A stretch of 64,000 bases of DNA, taken from Saprospiraceae bacterium (GTDB lineage Bacteria; Bacteroidota; Bacteroidia; Chitinophagales; Saprospiraceae). Below are positions 35,801 to 38,190 of this stretch, in pieces. The notes beneath the pieces were generated by a model. That model was not told the DNA's origin and ran no database searches. It saw only the letters and a program-made list of their open reading frames with translations. A program made the translations under genes and the position numbers. How positions within the stretch are numbered: the first letter of the stretch is position 1; each line of letters starts with the position of its first letter. The stretch lies in contig JADJOB010000002.1 in the NCBI GenBank assembly GCA_016714025.1, positions 2,512,001 through 2,576,000 on the forward strand. The letters are read 5' to 3'.

Positions 35801-36251
35801 TAAAATTGGCACAAATGGAAAATGTACCACGACCTGTGTAAACTATTTAACCTGGGTTAATAATCCGGGGCCGAATGAATACCTCGGTCCTTGTAAATCG
35901 TGTCCGGAAGGATTGCTAGGATATCCGGATGTATTTAAAGGACTTCTTGGTGATACTTCGGATGATTCGGAACGCAATGCAAATGATCCAGAAAACGGCT
36001 TGCCTTTCCGCATCGTTCCAAATCCAAATTTTGGTGTATTTGATTTGGTTTTTGATGCCATCGTAGAAGATGGAACGTTGGAAATCTACAATTTAATGGG
36101 TGAAAAAGTTTGGATGCAACGGATTACTGGAAATACTGAACGATTATCCATGAACTCCAATGAATTTAAGAATGGAGCCGCGGGTGTTTACCGAATTGTA
36201 TTGAAGAATAATGCAGGAAAGTCAGTTCAGACTTTATTGATAATGAAATAA
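5898..36251 (+). CDS. Giant T9SS-secreted surface protein (10,117 aa) with 93 six-cysteine repeats
   Basis: A single intact frame encodes a protein of about one megadalton. The order is: signal peptide (hydrophobic core 50-61, likely cut near Ala67); an ENKGQ-type N-terminal domain (96-100 and onward); an SBBP-like beta-propeller with repeated GTYxGG words (about 315-820); a GEVED-type domain ending DGEVEDY (985-991); 10 repeats (about 998-1823); two beta-sandwich modules each followed by cysteine-containing HYR-like modules (about 1832-2440); 83 repeats (2440-9321); another HYR-like and beta-sandwich module (about 9322-9587); HYR-like domains with TATDNCGN (about 9668-9910); a calcium-binding thrombospondin-3-like stretch DSDCDGVWDVCD (from 9913); and a type A T9SS sorting domain (10037-10117, IVPNPNFGVFDL). 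It should be exported across both membranes and fixed to the surface or released, probably as an adhesin or fibre. Met31 (position 5988) is an alternative start that would give a more usual signal peptide. The domain names are from memory; no enzyme motif is seen. Confidence 0.9.
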   Translation: MSNQTKRSDVFYTRQILASTSQNVIHMHDYMPLKKYFSCFTKSSGFLKTWLLSVVLSLTLVQSGTYAQGKISPTPEMEQKVRETLKKNAETIRFMENKGQLGNSKVLYYFESRQGAVSVERDRIRFTALDYISLKKEEQITDKEKTILEDQPMLAGTHTFTLHFEGANLGAAIELGKTFETRYNYFLDSDSTKWATHVRAAKDLLFKNIYPGIDLRLYSDDNGAMEFDWIIAPGADYHNINMNFTGHDKLDIGRNGELKVGLHFTDVSFHIPESYQVTPDGKKELAFNFIKLDKSHVGFNTKSSFDPALPIVIDPTLSWGTYMDDQSGTFDEYLYAIQLDTLTSIMYCAGATNKNITFNSAPYDANGYVNDLGAGLGGGSNTTRSAAVLYRISSTGNDLIDLTLYGRASGTYVNGNQTVAHALSLSQNRVFIGGYTTVDIPMTGSPFDNTRGAIDAFIAVFSRDLGTLHYSTYLGSDAGNETFGVTSIQALSDTSFVCGFTPDLALPTAYVPSTNPYQSSFGGGNTDMFICRFDTINNIHWGTYIGNGGAETLNDMEVTPAGKIIFSGWGNVNVTEVNGSNTPRDGGNNNDGLIGQLSGDGITMEYFDEIGGSGNDRIFDIEIYGDTLYFTGSVGTGFPTGSGNRYDASYNGGQDAIIGKIATNGNSYKATFYGGGNPELGNGIKQVTTTTCTGATSTFLLVWGTVTGSGLPVKNIGSDPFYQATSRGGSDMFFSAFTGNLDTLLYGTYVGGTDNDYLGIIGDPRGSNHLFVNGSSIFVGTTIHSSTASTLPSIIQGGFDQTKSNGGNDSHVIFEIEVTSIVETDFADAPMGKTPYHTIRCGTISLGTVDAETSTLGTNGNANRDDLNKADDENSVANPPSFAPGGPQTISVTVDSITNLTGSVAYLYAWLNLNGNIFFDSTEARIDTVTSGSVNRSKTLTWSNITISGSDTAKYLRVRITTDSLTDAYQAGFAVDDRSILPATDGEVEDYRCVELKCPDQKNETPCLTQDTVNAHYTAWLATAKGGGGCDGVLTNNNPGPPDACGDTVTVTFTYTSACAPFTTTCTSKFITNDSMPPPVVLTCPTNKTENNCQTQADINNSYNAWLATVGVTGGCNTVVTNNSTGAPNNCGGVKTVTFTATSSCQNDVTCSATFTVTNAPDITLSCPANTTISSCEPQARIDSTYNAWLASASFTGGCPGASLTNNGGSPPSRCAASTKNVTFTVTSVCGTTTCSRSFTVSYTNVSITCPSNVTEAACQTQSAINQKFSDWLATASSAGGCNRVLTNNNTGAPSACGGSKTVTFTVTSDCESTKTCTASFTVTNASAVTLTCASSVTEAACQSQSTINTKFSNWLATTTASGGCNRVLTNNNTGAPSACGGSMTVTFTVTSDCEAPKTCSASFTVTNATAVVLTCASNKTVAACQTQAAINSDFNNWLATTTASGGCNRVLTNNNTGAPNHCGGSTTVTFTVTSDCEAPKSCTASYTVTAATAVVLNCASNVTEVACQTQSQINTKYSNWLSETTTSGGCNPVFTNNSTGAPSACGGSKTVTWTVTSDCEAPKTCSATFTVVNATSVVLTCPSNTTEVACQTQAAINAKYDDWLAMASYSGGCNVNFTSNSTGAPPACGGVRTVTFTATSDCEAPKTCTATFTVNNAPPVVLTCPSNVTEAACQSQAAIDSKYASWFNSATASGGCNPVFTNNNMGAPPACGGSRTVTWTVTSDCETTRTCSATFTVTNAPVVTLNCPANVTEDACQSTEVIQSKFNAWLATASFTGGCNGVLTNMNTGIPTACGGVSSATFTVTSDCEAPKTCVATFTVGIDTIPPTFTAPPNITIYKSNVSPDTATLVNYDFNSGTSYASLCPVLFPEITSTIATGSNIYKSTVGVASGTLAYTNNPNGGKGLRVDTSDTPGHWQFNIKGDNLTKSTNFAVYIQAKKNGAGSADSLKLQYSLNGTSWTTFRTKALTLGSWVQDTASVPGVSNPDSLFFRVTYSGGSGSSPKDLYLDNFQVRADVCCTYDPSPAITGDVTDEFDACNPNIQASYCDSLVATPCDGSHLIYRNWSLMDSCGNLANEQTQLITVSDTSRPKFDKPADITIYKGAAVADTNTLLAYDFNIGNSYSKLTPYLYFGVKSKIDTSSVGFNTDTGTVTGTLAYRVNNVAGKALRVDTSDRAGYWQFNVSGLYLPICKDFELYTQAYKKDSASADTLHYYYSLDSVVWNKFDSHKLTLDTWVQDTAKFPFTQSVSKLFFRITYSGSVGTGPAALLLDNVQLRAFVEYDSCGYDASPDITGIPTNVKDNCDPDPRVEYVDEITTGACPDEMIIMRRWIVTDDCNNINSAIQNITAIDTAAPTIMCPPNVTVDCEQSTEPGATGFATAEDNCTDGMLDPDYSDDIIPGDCPGDKLIHRTWTVMDSCGNEASCVQDIQVDPKPGPFLTCPNNQTEAACQTQAAINSAFNTWLNSASATGGCNMMFSNNNTGAPPACGGTTSVTFTATSDCADPQTCVRTFTVTTAPPVVLTCASNVTETACQTQTAIDSKFSAWLATATISGGCNPNHTNNAGAAPNHCGGSTTVTFTVTSDCDSPKTCVATFTVTNATPVVLTCPSNVTENACQTQTAIDSKFSAWLANAGFTGGCNGMLTNNGGSAPDHCGGSKSVTFTVTSDCEAPKTCVATFTVTNAPPVVLTCPSNVTENSCQTQAAIDSKFSAWLSNAGFTGGCSGVLTNNGGTAPDHCGGSKSVTFTVTSDCEAPKTCVATFTVTAAPPVVLTCPSNVTENACQTQATIDSKFSAWLSNAGFTGGCSGVLTNNGGTAPDHCGGSKSVTFTVTSDCEAPKTCVATFTVTAAPPVVLTCPSNVTENACQTQAAIDSKFSAWLSNAGFTGGCSGVLTNNGGTAPDHCGGSKSVTFTVTSDCEAPKTCVATFTVTNAPPVVLTCPSNVTENACQTQATINSKFNAWLATVSTSGGCNPVSTNNNTGAPMACGGSASITFTVTSDCEAPKTCVATFTVTNAPPVVLTCPNNVTENSCQSQSDINTKFNNWLASVSTSGGCNPVSTNNNSGAPDHCGGSKSVTFTVTSDCEAPKTCVATFTVTNAPSVVLTCASNVTENACQSQADINTKFNNWLNSATFTGGCNGVLTNSGGSAPDHCGGSRSVTFTVTSDCEAPKTCVATFTVSNAPVVVLTCPSNVTEAACQSQATIDSKYSAWLATAGFTGGCNGMLTNNGGSAPNHCGGSKSVTFTVTSDCEAPKTCVATFTVSNATSIILVCPSNKNEAACQSQADIDTKYNNWLASASFTGGCNGVLTNNAPAPPNHCGGSPITVIFTVTSDCEAPVTCEAMFTVEPAPSVVLTCPNNVTEAACQTQSTINTKFNDWLATMSFTGGCNGVLTNNNTGAPLACGGTASVTFTVTSDCESPKSCVRTFTVTNAPPVVLNCPANVTEAPCQTQSQINTKFSDWLATVSHSGGCNSVRTNNNTGAPLACGGTASVTFTVTSDCEAPKTCVATFTVTNAPPVVLTCPSNTTELECQSQSTINSKFNAWLSTVSLTGGCNPVLTNNNTGAPLACGGTTSVTFTVTSDCETTRTCVASFTVTTAPPVVLTCPSITTELSCQSQSTIDSKFANWLSSVSVTGGCNPITTNNNSGAPSACGGSKSVTFTVTSDCESSKTCVATFTVQNAPVISLTCPSNVTEAACQTQATIDSKFSNWINTFSYSGGCNPVYTNNNSGAPMACGGSKSVTFTVTSDCEAPKTCVATFTVTNAPAVVLNCPTNLTENSCQSQADIDMKFSNWLTTANFTGGCNGVMTNSGGSAPNRCGGSRSVTFTVTSDCEAPKTCVATFTVTNAPTVVLTCPANKTEAACQSQTDIDTKYNNWIASAMFSGGCNGVMTNNAPAPPNRCGGSTVAVTFTVTSDCEAPVTCEAFFTVDPAPAVVLTCPNNVTEAACQSQSTINMKFNDWLSTMSFTGGCNGVLTNNNTGAPLACGGTASVTFTVTSDCESPKSCVRTFTVTDAPAVVLNCPANVTEAACQTQSAINTKFSNWLATANFSGGCASVMTNNNTGAPLACGGTASVTFTVTSDCEAPKTCVATFTVESSPVVLTCANNVTELECQSQADINTKFNNWLATSTFSGGCNGTLTNNNTGAPNHCGGTTSVTFTVTSDCESPVTCVASFTVTTATSVVLTCPSNTTELSCQSQATIDSKFSNWLTTASFTGGCNGVLTNSGGAAPDHCGGSRSVTFTVTSDCESPVTCVATFTVQNAPAVVLTCPTNVTENACQSQTDINTKFTNWLATASFTGGCNGVLTNNAGAAPDHCGGTASVTFTVTSDCEAPKTCVATFTVTNAPAVVLTCPTNATENACQSQTDINNKFNAWLATASFTGGCNGVLTNNSGAAPDHCGGIASVTFTVTSDCEAPKTCVATFTVTNAPVVVLTCPTNATENACQSQTDINNKFNAWLGNAGFSGGCNGVLTNNAGAAPDHCGGTASVTFTVTSDCEAPKTCVATFTVTNAPAVVLTCPSNVTEAACQSQATINTKFTNWLATAMHSGGCNSVRTNNNTGAPPACGGSASVTFTVTSDCEAPKTCVATFTVSNAPAVVLTCPTNATENACQSQTDINNKFNTWLGNAGFTGGCNGVLTNNAGAAPDHCGGSASVTFTVTSDCEAPKTCVATFTVTNAPPVVLTCPSNVTEAACQTQTQINTKFTNWLATATNSGGCNSVRTNNNTGAPPACGGTASVTFTVTSDCEAPVTCVATFTVESSPVILTCANNVTENACQSQADINTKFTNWLATATFTGGCNGVITNNNSGAPDHCGGTASVTFTVTSDCEAPVTCVATFTVIDDTPIVLTCPTNTTELACQSQTDINNKFNAWLGTASFTGGCNGVLTNNNSGAPDHCGGTASVTFTVTSDCEAPKTCVATFTVIDDTPIVLTCPTNATENACQTQADINTKFNNWLATANFTGGCNGVLTNSGGTAPDHCGGSTSVTFTVTSDCEAPKTCVATFTVTNAPVVVLTCPTNATENACQSQTDINNKFNTWLGNAGFTGGCNGVLTNNAGAAPDHCGGTASVTFTVTSDCEAPKTCVATFTVTNAPVVVLTCPTNATENACQSQTDINNKFNTWLGNAGFTGGCNGVLTNNAGAAPDHCGGSASVTFTVTSDCEAPKTCVATFTVTNAPAVVLNCPANVTENACQSQTDINNKFNNWLATANFTGGCNGVLTNSGGTAPPACGGSTSVTFTVTSDCEAPKTCVATFTVTNAPPVVLTCPGNVTEAACQTQTQINTKFTNWLATATNSGGCNSVRTNNNTGAPPACGGTVSVTFTVTSDCEAPVTCVATFTVQSSPVILTCANNVTENACQSQADINTKFTNWLATATFTGGCNGVITNNNSGAPDHCGGTASVTFTVTSDCEAPVTCVATFTVIDDTPIVLTCPTNVTENACQSQTDINNKFNAWLGTASFTGGCNGVLTNNNSGAPDHCGGTASVTFTVTSDCEAPKTCVATFTVIDDTPIVLTCPTNVTENACQTQADINTKFNNWLATANFTGGCNGVLTNSGGTAPDHCGGTASVTFTVTSDCESPKTCVATFTVSNAPAVVLTCPTNATENACQSQTDINNKFNAWLGNAGFTGGCNGVLTNNAGAAPDHCGGTASVTFTVTSDCEAPKTCVATFTVTNAPAVVLTCPSNVTEAACQSQATINTKFTNWLATAMHSGGCNSVRTNNNTGAPPACGGSASVTFTVTSDCEAPKTCVATFTVSNAPAVVLTCPTNATENACQSQTDINNKFNTWLGNAGFTGGCNGVLTNNAGAAPDHCGGSASVTFTVTSDCEAPKTCVATFTVTNAPPVVLTCPSNVTEAACQTQTQINTKFTNWLATATNSGGCNSVRTNNNTGAPPACGGTASVTFTVTSDCEAPVTCVATFTVQSSPVILTCANNVTENACQSQADINTKFNNWLATANFSGGCNGMLTNNAGAAPDHCGGTASVTFTVTSDCEAPVTCVATFTVIDDTPIVLTCPTNVTENACQSQTDINNKFNAWLGTASFTGGCNGVLTNNNSGAPDHCGGTASVTFTVTSDCEAPKTCVATFTVIDDTPIVLTCPTNVNENACQTQADINTKFNNWLATANFTGGCNGVLTNSGGTAPDHCGGSTSVTFTVTSDCEAPKTCVATFTVTNAPVVVLTCPTNATENACQSQTDINNKFNTWLGNAGFTGGCNGVLTNNAGAAPDHCGGTASVTFTVTSDCEAPKTCVATFTVTNAPAVVLTCPSNVTEAACQSQATINTKFTNWLATAMHSGGCNSVRTNNNTGAPPACGGTASVTFTVTSDCEAPKTCVATFTVSNAPAVVLTCPTNATENACQSQTDINNKFNTWLGNAGFTGGCNGVLTNNAGAAPDHCGGSASVTFTVTSDCEAPKTCVATFTVTNAPPVVLTCPSNVTEAACQTQTQINTKFTNWLATATNSGGCNSVRTNNNTGAPPACGGTASVTFTVTSDCEAPVTCVATFTVQSSPVILTCANNVTENACQSQADINTKFNNWLATASFSGGCNGVLTNSGGAAPDHCGGTTNVTFTVTSDCEAPKTCVASFSVTAAPGVTITCPNNVTEAACQTQAQIDNKFTTWLTTATFGGGCNGVLTNSGGAAPDHCGGTASVTFTVTSDCEAPKTCVATFTVIDDTPIVLNCPTNATEVACQTQTQINNKFNAWLATASFSGGCNGVLTNSGGTAPDHCGGSTSVTFTVTSDCETPKTCVATFTVIDDVPIVLTCPTNVTEADCQTQSQINSKFNAWLASATFTGGCNGVLTNNAGTAPDHCGGSASVTFTVTSDCEAPKTCVASFTVTAATPITLTCPNNVTEAACQTQADINTKFNNWINSVTTTGGCNPVLTNNNIGAPNHCGGGTTVTFTVTSDCDAPKTCSASFVVNDAPVVVLTCPNSVTEGPCQTQGQIDTKFNNWLNTVSFSGGCNASINNNNTGAPLACGGSASVTFTVTSDCEPQKTCVATFTVTAAPPVVLTCPNNVTEAACQSQTTINSKFNTWISTATATGGCNSVFTNNNNGAPPACGGSTSVTFTVTSDCETTRTCVATFTVSSSPVVLTCANNVTETACQSQADINTKFNTWLNSTTFTGGCNGVLTNSGGSAPDHCGGSTSVTFTVTSDCEAPKTCVATFAVTAAPGVSITCPSNVTEAACQTQAQIDTKFSNWLTTATFGGGCNGVLTNSGGSAPNHCGGTTNVTFTVTSDCEAPKTCVATFTVSNATAVVINCPTNVTEAACQTQSAINTKFNNWLATATFSGGCNGVLTNSGGTAPDHCGGSTSVTFTVTSDCEAPKTCVATFTVSNASAVVLTCPSNVTENACQTQSQINSKFNAWLATVSTSGGCNPMFTNNNTGAPNACGGSTTVTFTVTSDCEAPKTCAASFTVTAAPPVVLTCPNNVTEGPCQTQSQINSKFNAWLATVSTSGGCNPVFTNNNTGAPNACGGSTTVTFTVTSDCEAPKTCTASFAVTSAPAVILTCPNNVTEAPCQTQAQIDSKFTSWLATVSFSGGCNASIANNNSGAPLACGGSKTVTFTVTSDCEAPKTCTATFTVTAAPPVVLTCPNNVTEPACQTQSQINTSFTNWLATVSFSGGCNATISNNNVGAPPACGGVATVVFTVTSDCEAPKSCTATFTVTAATAVVLTCANNVTENACQTQAQIDSKFTAWLNTTNFTGGCNGVLNNNNAGAPNACGGSTTVTFTVTSDCEASKTCTASFTVQSSPVVLTCPNNVTENACQTQSQIDSKFAAWLGTVSTSGGCNSLLTNNNNGAPNHCGGTASVTFTVTSDCESPKTCVATFTVSNATAVVLNCPSNVTEAACQTQSAINTKFTNWLATATFSGGCNGVLTNSGGTAPDHCGGSTSVTFTVTSDCESPRTCVATFTVSNATSVTLTCPANVTENECQTQAQINSKFNAWLATVATSGGCNPILTNNNTGAPQACGGSTTVTFTVTSDCEAPKTCSASFTVTAASPVVLTCPNNVTEGSCQTQSQINSKFNAWLATVSTSGGCNPVFTNNNTGAPSACGGSTTVTFTVTSDCEAPKSCTASFAVTSAPAVVLTCPNNVTEAACQTQAQIDSKFTSWLATVSFSGGCNASIANNNTGAPLACGGSKTVTFTVTSDCEAPKTCTATFAVTAAPVVVLTCPNNVTEAACQSQSQIDTKFTNWLATVSFSGGCNASISNNNTGAPLACGGSKTVTFTVTSDCEAPKTCTATFTVNASTSVVLTCANNVTENACQTQAQIDSKFTTWLNTTNFTGGCNGVLTNTNTGAPNACGGSTTVTFTVTSDCEAPKTCTASFTVQSSPVVLTCPNNVTENACQTQSQIDSKFNAWLSTVTTSGGCNSVLTNNNTGAPNKCGGTATVTFTVTSSCEAPKTCTATFTVSNAPAVVLNCPNNVTEAACQTQSQINTKFNNWLATVTTSGGCNPVLTNNNTGAPLACGGTTSVTFSVTSDCETTKTCVASFTVTAAPSVVLTCPNNVTEASCQTQAQIDTKFNNWLATVSTSGGCNPVFTNNNTGAPNHCGGSTTVTFTVTSDCEAPKTCTASFTVSTAPTVILTCPSNVTETNCQTQATINSKFNAWLATVSTSGGCNPVFSNNNTGAPNACGGSTTVTFTVTSDCEAPKTCTASFTVTAAPTVVLTCPNNLTEAACQTQAQIDGKFANWLNTVSFSGGCNASISNNNNGAPPACGGSKTVTFTVTSDCEAPKTCTATFTVTAAPAVVLTCPNNVTEPACQTQSQINTSFTNWLATVSFSGGCNASIANNNTGAPNACGGSTTVTFTVTSDCEAPKTCSATFTVTNASAVVLNCASNATEAACQTQAQIDSKFNAWLATASSSGGCNRSLSNNSTGAPNACGGSTTVTFTVTSDCEAPKSCTASFTVLSSPVVLNCPSNVTEAACQTQASINTKFNNWLNTVNFSGGCNASISNNNVGAPQACGGSTTVTFTVTSTCENPKSCTATFTVTAAPAVVLTCPNNVTEAACQTQSQINTKFSNWLATVSTSGGCNPVLTNNNTGAPQACGGSTTVTFTVTSDCESAKTCSAVFTVTNAPQVILTCPDNQTEAACQTTAQINQKFAAWLATASVAGGCNSVLSNNNNGAPNACGGSVTVTFTVTSDCQTTVTCSSVFAVTTAPAVSMSCPVNVTEAACQTQASINQKFSDWLATLNVTGGCNTVVTNNNNGAPAACGGSKTVIFTATSSCENPVTCSATFTVTAPAPLTVTCPIDLNLNGCRTQFDVDTAFVNWLNSIKTTGGCNVTVANNNSGAPNVCGGTKTVQFTVTSSCESPKTCSATFAVIPLAQPQITCPNNITINCDESTLPARTGNATGIDGCGDNGTITYQDQVVPGNCSGNYVINRTWTITDRCGGTDDCVQTITLIDNKAPTFTMPNDIIIYNKRTNAGTATLVNYDFNFGNSYISLAPKLYSGITSIMSNSVNPFMRTNGTPSAGLAFANNPVAGKALTVANSFSSGGNWQFNISGRNLAAFTNFKVYVQAFRKGTGSATNLIMEVSTDATNWTTFSNTALTTGTWVECTASVPGISYPTQFYIRIRYSGGSNTDPKDLHIDNFQIQGYRDAKLCDFDDVPDITGYPTNISDACDQNPTATYSDSAAIADCVSKVYRTWTVTDECGNAKVGSTKQVITIKDTLGPVITCPSGSSLSRKADTTKCHYTVINNELDATATDDCFDPSTVRNNWNNNSTLSGVQLPVGVHTIIWTATDNCGNTSTCSFAITIFEIEPPVARCKGDSILLDSTGNYTITVNNINAGSTDNCGIKSMKLNRYVYGCDDIPSRKVILTVTDSTGLSDTCEADLKIRDGLAPKLTCKNISIVLPPSGTKTITADSVLSFAKDNCGITKKTVTPNTFTCSSSKVTTVTVEARDVTGNTSTCTATVTISNTQDSDCDGVWDVCDICPGGDDKVDNDGDGKPDCKFPPIFPKVKSTWKCGTNPNRVYIAKIGTNGKCTTTCVNYLTWVNNPGPNEYLGPCKSCPEGLLGYPDVFKGLLGDTSDDSERNANDPENGLPFRIVPNPNFGVFDLVFDAIVEDGTLEIYNLMGEKVWMQRITGNTERLSMNSNEFKNGAAGVYRIVLKNNAGKSVQTLLIMK
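8889..11370 (+). repeat. Repeat array A: 10 six-cysteine units inside the giant gene
   Basis: Ten consecutive units of about 83 residues (248-249 bp) run from the Cys at 8889 to about 11370. Each has six cysteines in fixed places: CPxN, ACQ, GGCN, ACGG, SDCE and TCxA. The first three units are the most divergent (unit 1 has GGGGCDG, unit 3 lacks the CGG motif), while units 4-9 share CNRV or CNPV and TNNNTGAP. The low DNA identity between units suggests that this array is older or less homogenised than the centre of array B. Confidence 0.9.
13713..14708 (+). repeat. Four near-identical tandem units with exact 249-bp spacing
   Basis: Units 3 to 6 of array B start at 13713, 13962, 14211 and 14460, exactly 249 bp apart. 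Units 4-6 differ by only a few bases and share the rare variant GGCSGVLTNNGGTAP, with Ser in place of the usual Asn after the third cysteine. This looks like recent one-unit tandem duplication by unequal crossing-over or slippage. Confidence 0.85.
19194..25650 (+). repeat. Higher-order repeat: seven-unit block of 1,740 bp, about 3.7 copies
   Basis: Within array B the units are arranged in a repeating order of seven types. The marker unit that begins with CANN (Ala instead of Pro) starts at 20187, 21927, 23667 and 25407, each exactly 1,740 bp after the last. Stretches of 60 bases at equal offset (for example 22201 and 23941) differ at about one position. The order is LGNAGF unit, MHSGG unit, LGNAGF unit, TNSGG unit, CANN unit, LGTASF unit and ANFTGG unit. 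In the second copy two slots hold other unit types. Confidence 0.88.
36006..36248 (+). other. Type A T9SS C-terminal sorting domain of the giant protein
   Basis: The last 81 residues (10037-10117) have the classical pattern of this signal: FRIVPNPNFGVFDLVFD at the start, then LEIYNLMGEKVW, then GVYRIVLKN and a C-terminal basic end. In known systems it directs the protein through the outer-membrane T9SS translocon and is removed by PorU during attachment. This makes surface location the best-supported functional statement for the giant protein. Confidence 0.9.
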
Positions 36252-36258
36252 TGTTCGG

Positions 36259-36295
36259 AATCAAACCTTGGTTTTTAAAAGGCTGAGGTTTGATT
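36259..36295 (+). terminator. Hairpin after the giant gene
   Basis: AATCAAACCT at 36259-36268 pairs with AGGTTTGATT at 36286-36295 (10-bp perfect stem, 17-base loop), seven bases after the stop codon. The T run after it is short, so termination may be partial and the small membrane-protein gene from 36308 could be read through. Confidence 0.5.
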
Positions 36296-36307
36296 CTTAT
36301 TGTTAAT

Positions 36308-36847
36308 ATGAATACAGGAATTCTTTACTTATTTAAGCAATTTATACTTGTAAGTTTATTATTTACAATAGGTACATTAATATCAAATATTATTTTTTAT
36401 TCTGTAATTGAAGTTGATCTGCATCGCTGGATTTTTACTGCATCTGGTTTGACAATTTTTTTATTTAGCTTTAAATTTCTTAATTATCGTTCGCATGGAT
36501 TGGCGTTTGATAATTCTGATTTAAAATTATCATTGATTCCAGAATATCAAAAAATTACTATTAGTAAATTAAAACTTTCTGATTTGATTAATCGTATTAA
36601 ATATGATTACAAATTTTCTGAAAGTACGGTTTCAATTCAGGAAAATATAATTGATATTGATTTAAAGGAAGATTTTTGGAAGAGTGAACATATTGAAATT
36701 AAACAGTTAGATACAACTGATAAGCATGTTACTTATTTAATAAAATCTACTTCAAGACATTGGTGGTTAGCCGGAGGCTTGTTTCTCGGCGACTTTGGTG
36801 AAAATAAATGCAATGTAAATTACTTAGAAAAATTAATTATTGCTTAG
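36308..36847 (+). CDS. Hypothetical membrane protein with two N-terminal membrane segments
   Basis: I do not recognise this 179-residue protein. From the ATG at 36308 it has two hydrophobic segments (about residues 8-32 and 40-57), followed by a soluble part of about 120 residues with mixed charge and the words SLIPEYQKITISKLK and STSRHWWLAGG. A TTG six codons upstream (36290) would extend the frame but lies inside the hairpin of the preceding gene, so ATG is preferred. The gene follows the giant gene by 56 bases. Its stop overlaps the stop of the convergent ndh gene by 11 bases. Nothing ties it functionally to the giant protein. Confidence 0.65.
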   Translation: MNTGILYLFKQFILVSLLFTIGTLISNIIFYSVIEVDLHRWIFTASGLTIFLFSFKFLNYRSHGLAFDNSDLKLSLIPEYQKITISKLKLSDLINRIKYDYKFSESTVSIQENIIDIDLKEDFWKSEHIEIKQLDTTDKHVTYLIKSTSRHWWLAGGLFLGDFGENKCNVNYLEKLIIA

Positions 36848-38123
36848 TGGATTGTGGTATTTTAGGCTTTATATTTAATCGCAAAGCCTGATCGTAAATT
36901 ATATAATTCCAAAGCCAGTTTATAAACACAATCAGTTTATTTCGTACGCCTATCAGGTAGTAAATATGGACAAAAAGCCAGCCAATCCACGCAATGAATC
37001 CACTTAGAAACAAGCTCTTGTATTGTAGTACTGCTTTTGAACGTCCAATGGTAGCCATACTTCCTTTATCCCAATAATTAAAAGCTAGCCGATTTTTTAA
37101 ATTAGATTTATTTAGTCGTTTGGCCAAATAACTGGCTTGTTGCAATGCAACTGGTGCCAATCCTGGAAGCCCTGAAGGGTATTTAGCCGTTTCCATATAG
37201 GCAATATCACCAAGCGCATATACATCCTTCCATATTGGAACTTCACAATATTGATTTACTGATATTTTTCTACCGGGAGCATTGTGAGCAACTTCAAGTC
37301 CTTTGATGGCAGTTCCGACAACACCGGCAGCCCAAATAATTTTTTGACTTTTTAAGAACAAGCCATTTGAAAGTTCCAGTTGATCCTCTTTAATATCTGT
37401 AACCTTTGTATTCAAATGAATGCATACACCCATTTTAGTTAATTCTTCATAAGCTTTTAGGGATGCTTTTTCAGTCATTGTATCAAGTAATCTGGAACTT
37501 GCCTGGATTAAATGGATCTGCATTTTAGAAGCGTCAAGATCCGGGTAATCCTTTGGCAAGATATGTTTTTTCATTTCAGAAAGTGCCCCAGCCAGTTCCA
37601 CCCCGGTTGGACCTCCCCCAATAATTATGATATTCATCAATCGTTCTTGAGCACTGGCATCATTGCTTAAAACAGCTTGCTCTAAATCATTTAAAATGCA
37701 ATTTCTCAGATACAGAGCTTCTGATACTGATTTTAAAGGAATTGTATACTTTTCAAAATTCAGATTTCCGTAATAGTTAGTTTGAGAACCCGTTGCTATT
37801 ATTAATACATCATATACCAGGGATCCAGTATCAGTATAAATAACTTTATGAATCGGATCAATTTCAGCAATATCAAGCGTACGAATGAATATGTCCTTTT
37901 TATTTCTGAAATTTTTTCTCAATGGAAAACAGATTGAGCTTGGCTCAATTCCAGACATTGCAACCTGATAAAAAAGGGGTTGAAATTGGAAATAATTATT
38001 TTTATCAATGAGCACAATTTGATAAATTTTACTATCAATTCGATTAGCAAATTTAAATCCAGCAAAACCGCCTCCAATTATCACAATTCTAGGTTTATTA
38101 GAATTTGGAATGTTAAAGGGCAT
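36837..38123 (-). CDS. ndh: Type II NADH dehydrogenase (NDH-2)
   Basis: This single-subunit flavoenzyme passes electrons from NADH to membrane quinone without pumping protons. It has the FAD-binding motif RIVIIGGGFAGFKFA near the start, a second nucleotide motif IIIIGGGPTGVELAGALSEM in the middle, and VYALGDIAYM near the C-terminus, all typical of NDH-2. The hydrophobic C-terminal stretch (FIAWIGWLFVHIYYLIG) fits membrane attachment. An in-frame ATG 14 codons upstream (38165) exists. I prefer the start at 38123 because homology to the usual short leader xxNIPNxNKPRIVIIGGG begins there; this gives 428 residues. It is divergent from pepT. Confidence 0.9.
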   Translation of the reverse strand: MPFNIPNSNKPRIVIIGGGFAGFKFANRIDSKIYQIVLIDKNNYFQFQPLFYQVAMSGIEPSSICFPLRKNFRNKKDIFIRTLDIAEIDPIHKVIYTDTGSLVYDVLIIATGSQTNYYGNLNFEKYTIPLKSVSEALYLRNCILNDLEQAVLSNDASAQERLMNIIIIGGGPTGVELAGALSEMKKHILPKDYPDLDASKMQIHLIQASSRLLDTMTEKASLKAYEELTKMGVCIHLNTKVTDIKEDQLELSNGLFLKSQKIIWAAGVVGTAIKGLEVAHNAPGRKISVNQYCEVPIWKDVYALGDIAYMETAKYPSGLPGLAPVALQQASYLAKRLNKSNLKNRLAFNYWDKGSMATIGRSKAVLQYKSLFLSGFIAWIGWLFVHIYYLIGVRNKLIVFINWLWNYIIYDQALRLNIKPKIPQSTKQ

Positions 38124-38190
38124 TGTTAAAGTTTGATTATTTTTACACCTTAATATCAGTTTCACTTAAAATAACAATTAATCCGCATTT

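Noticed and set aside
5898..36251. Horizontal transfer of the giant gene.
   Set aside because: Base composition and codon choice at both ends resemble the neighbours, and no integrase, tRNA, direct repeats or IS element flank it. The biased composition of the repeats is explained by their amino acids.
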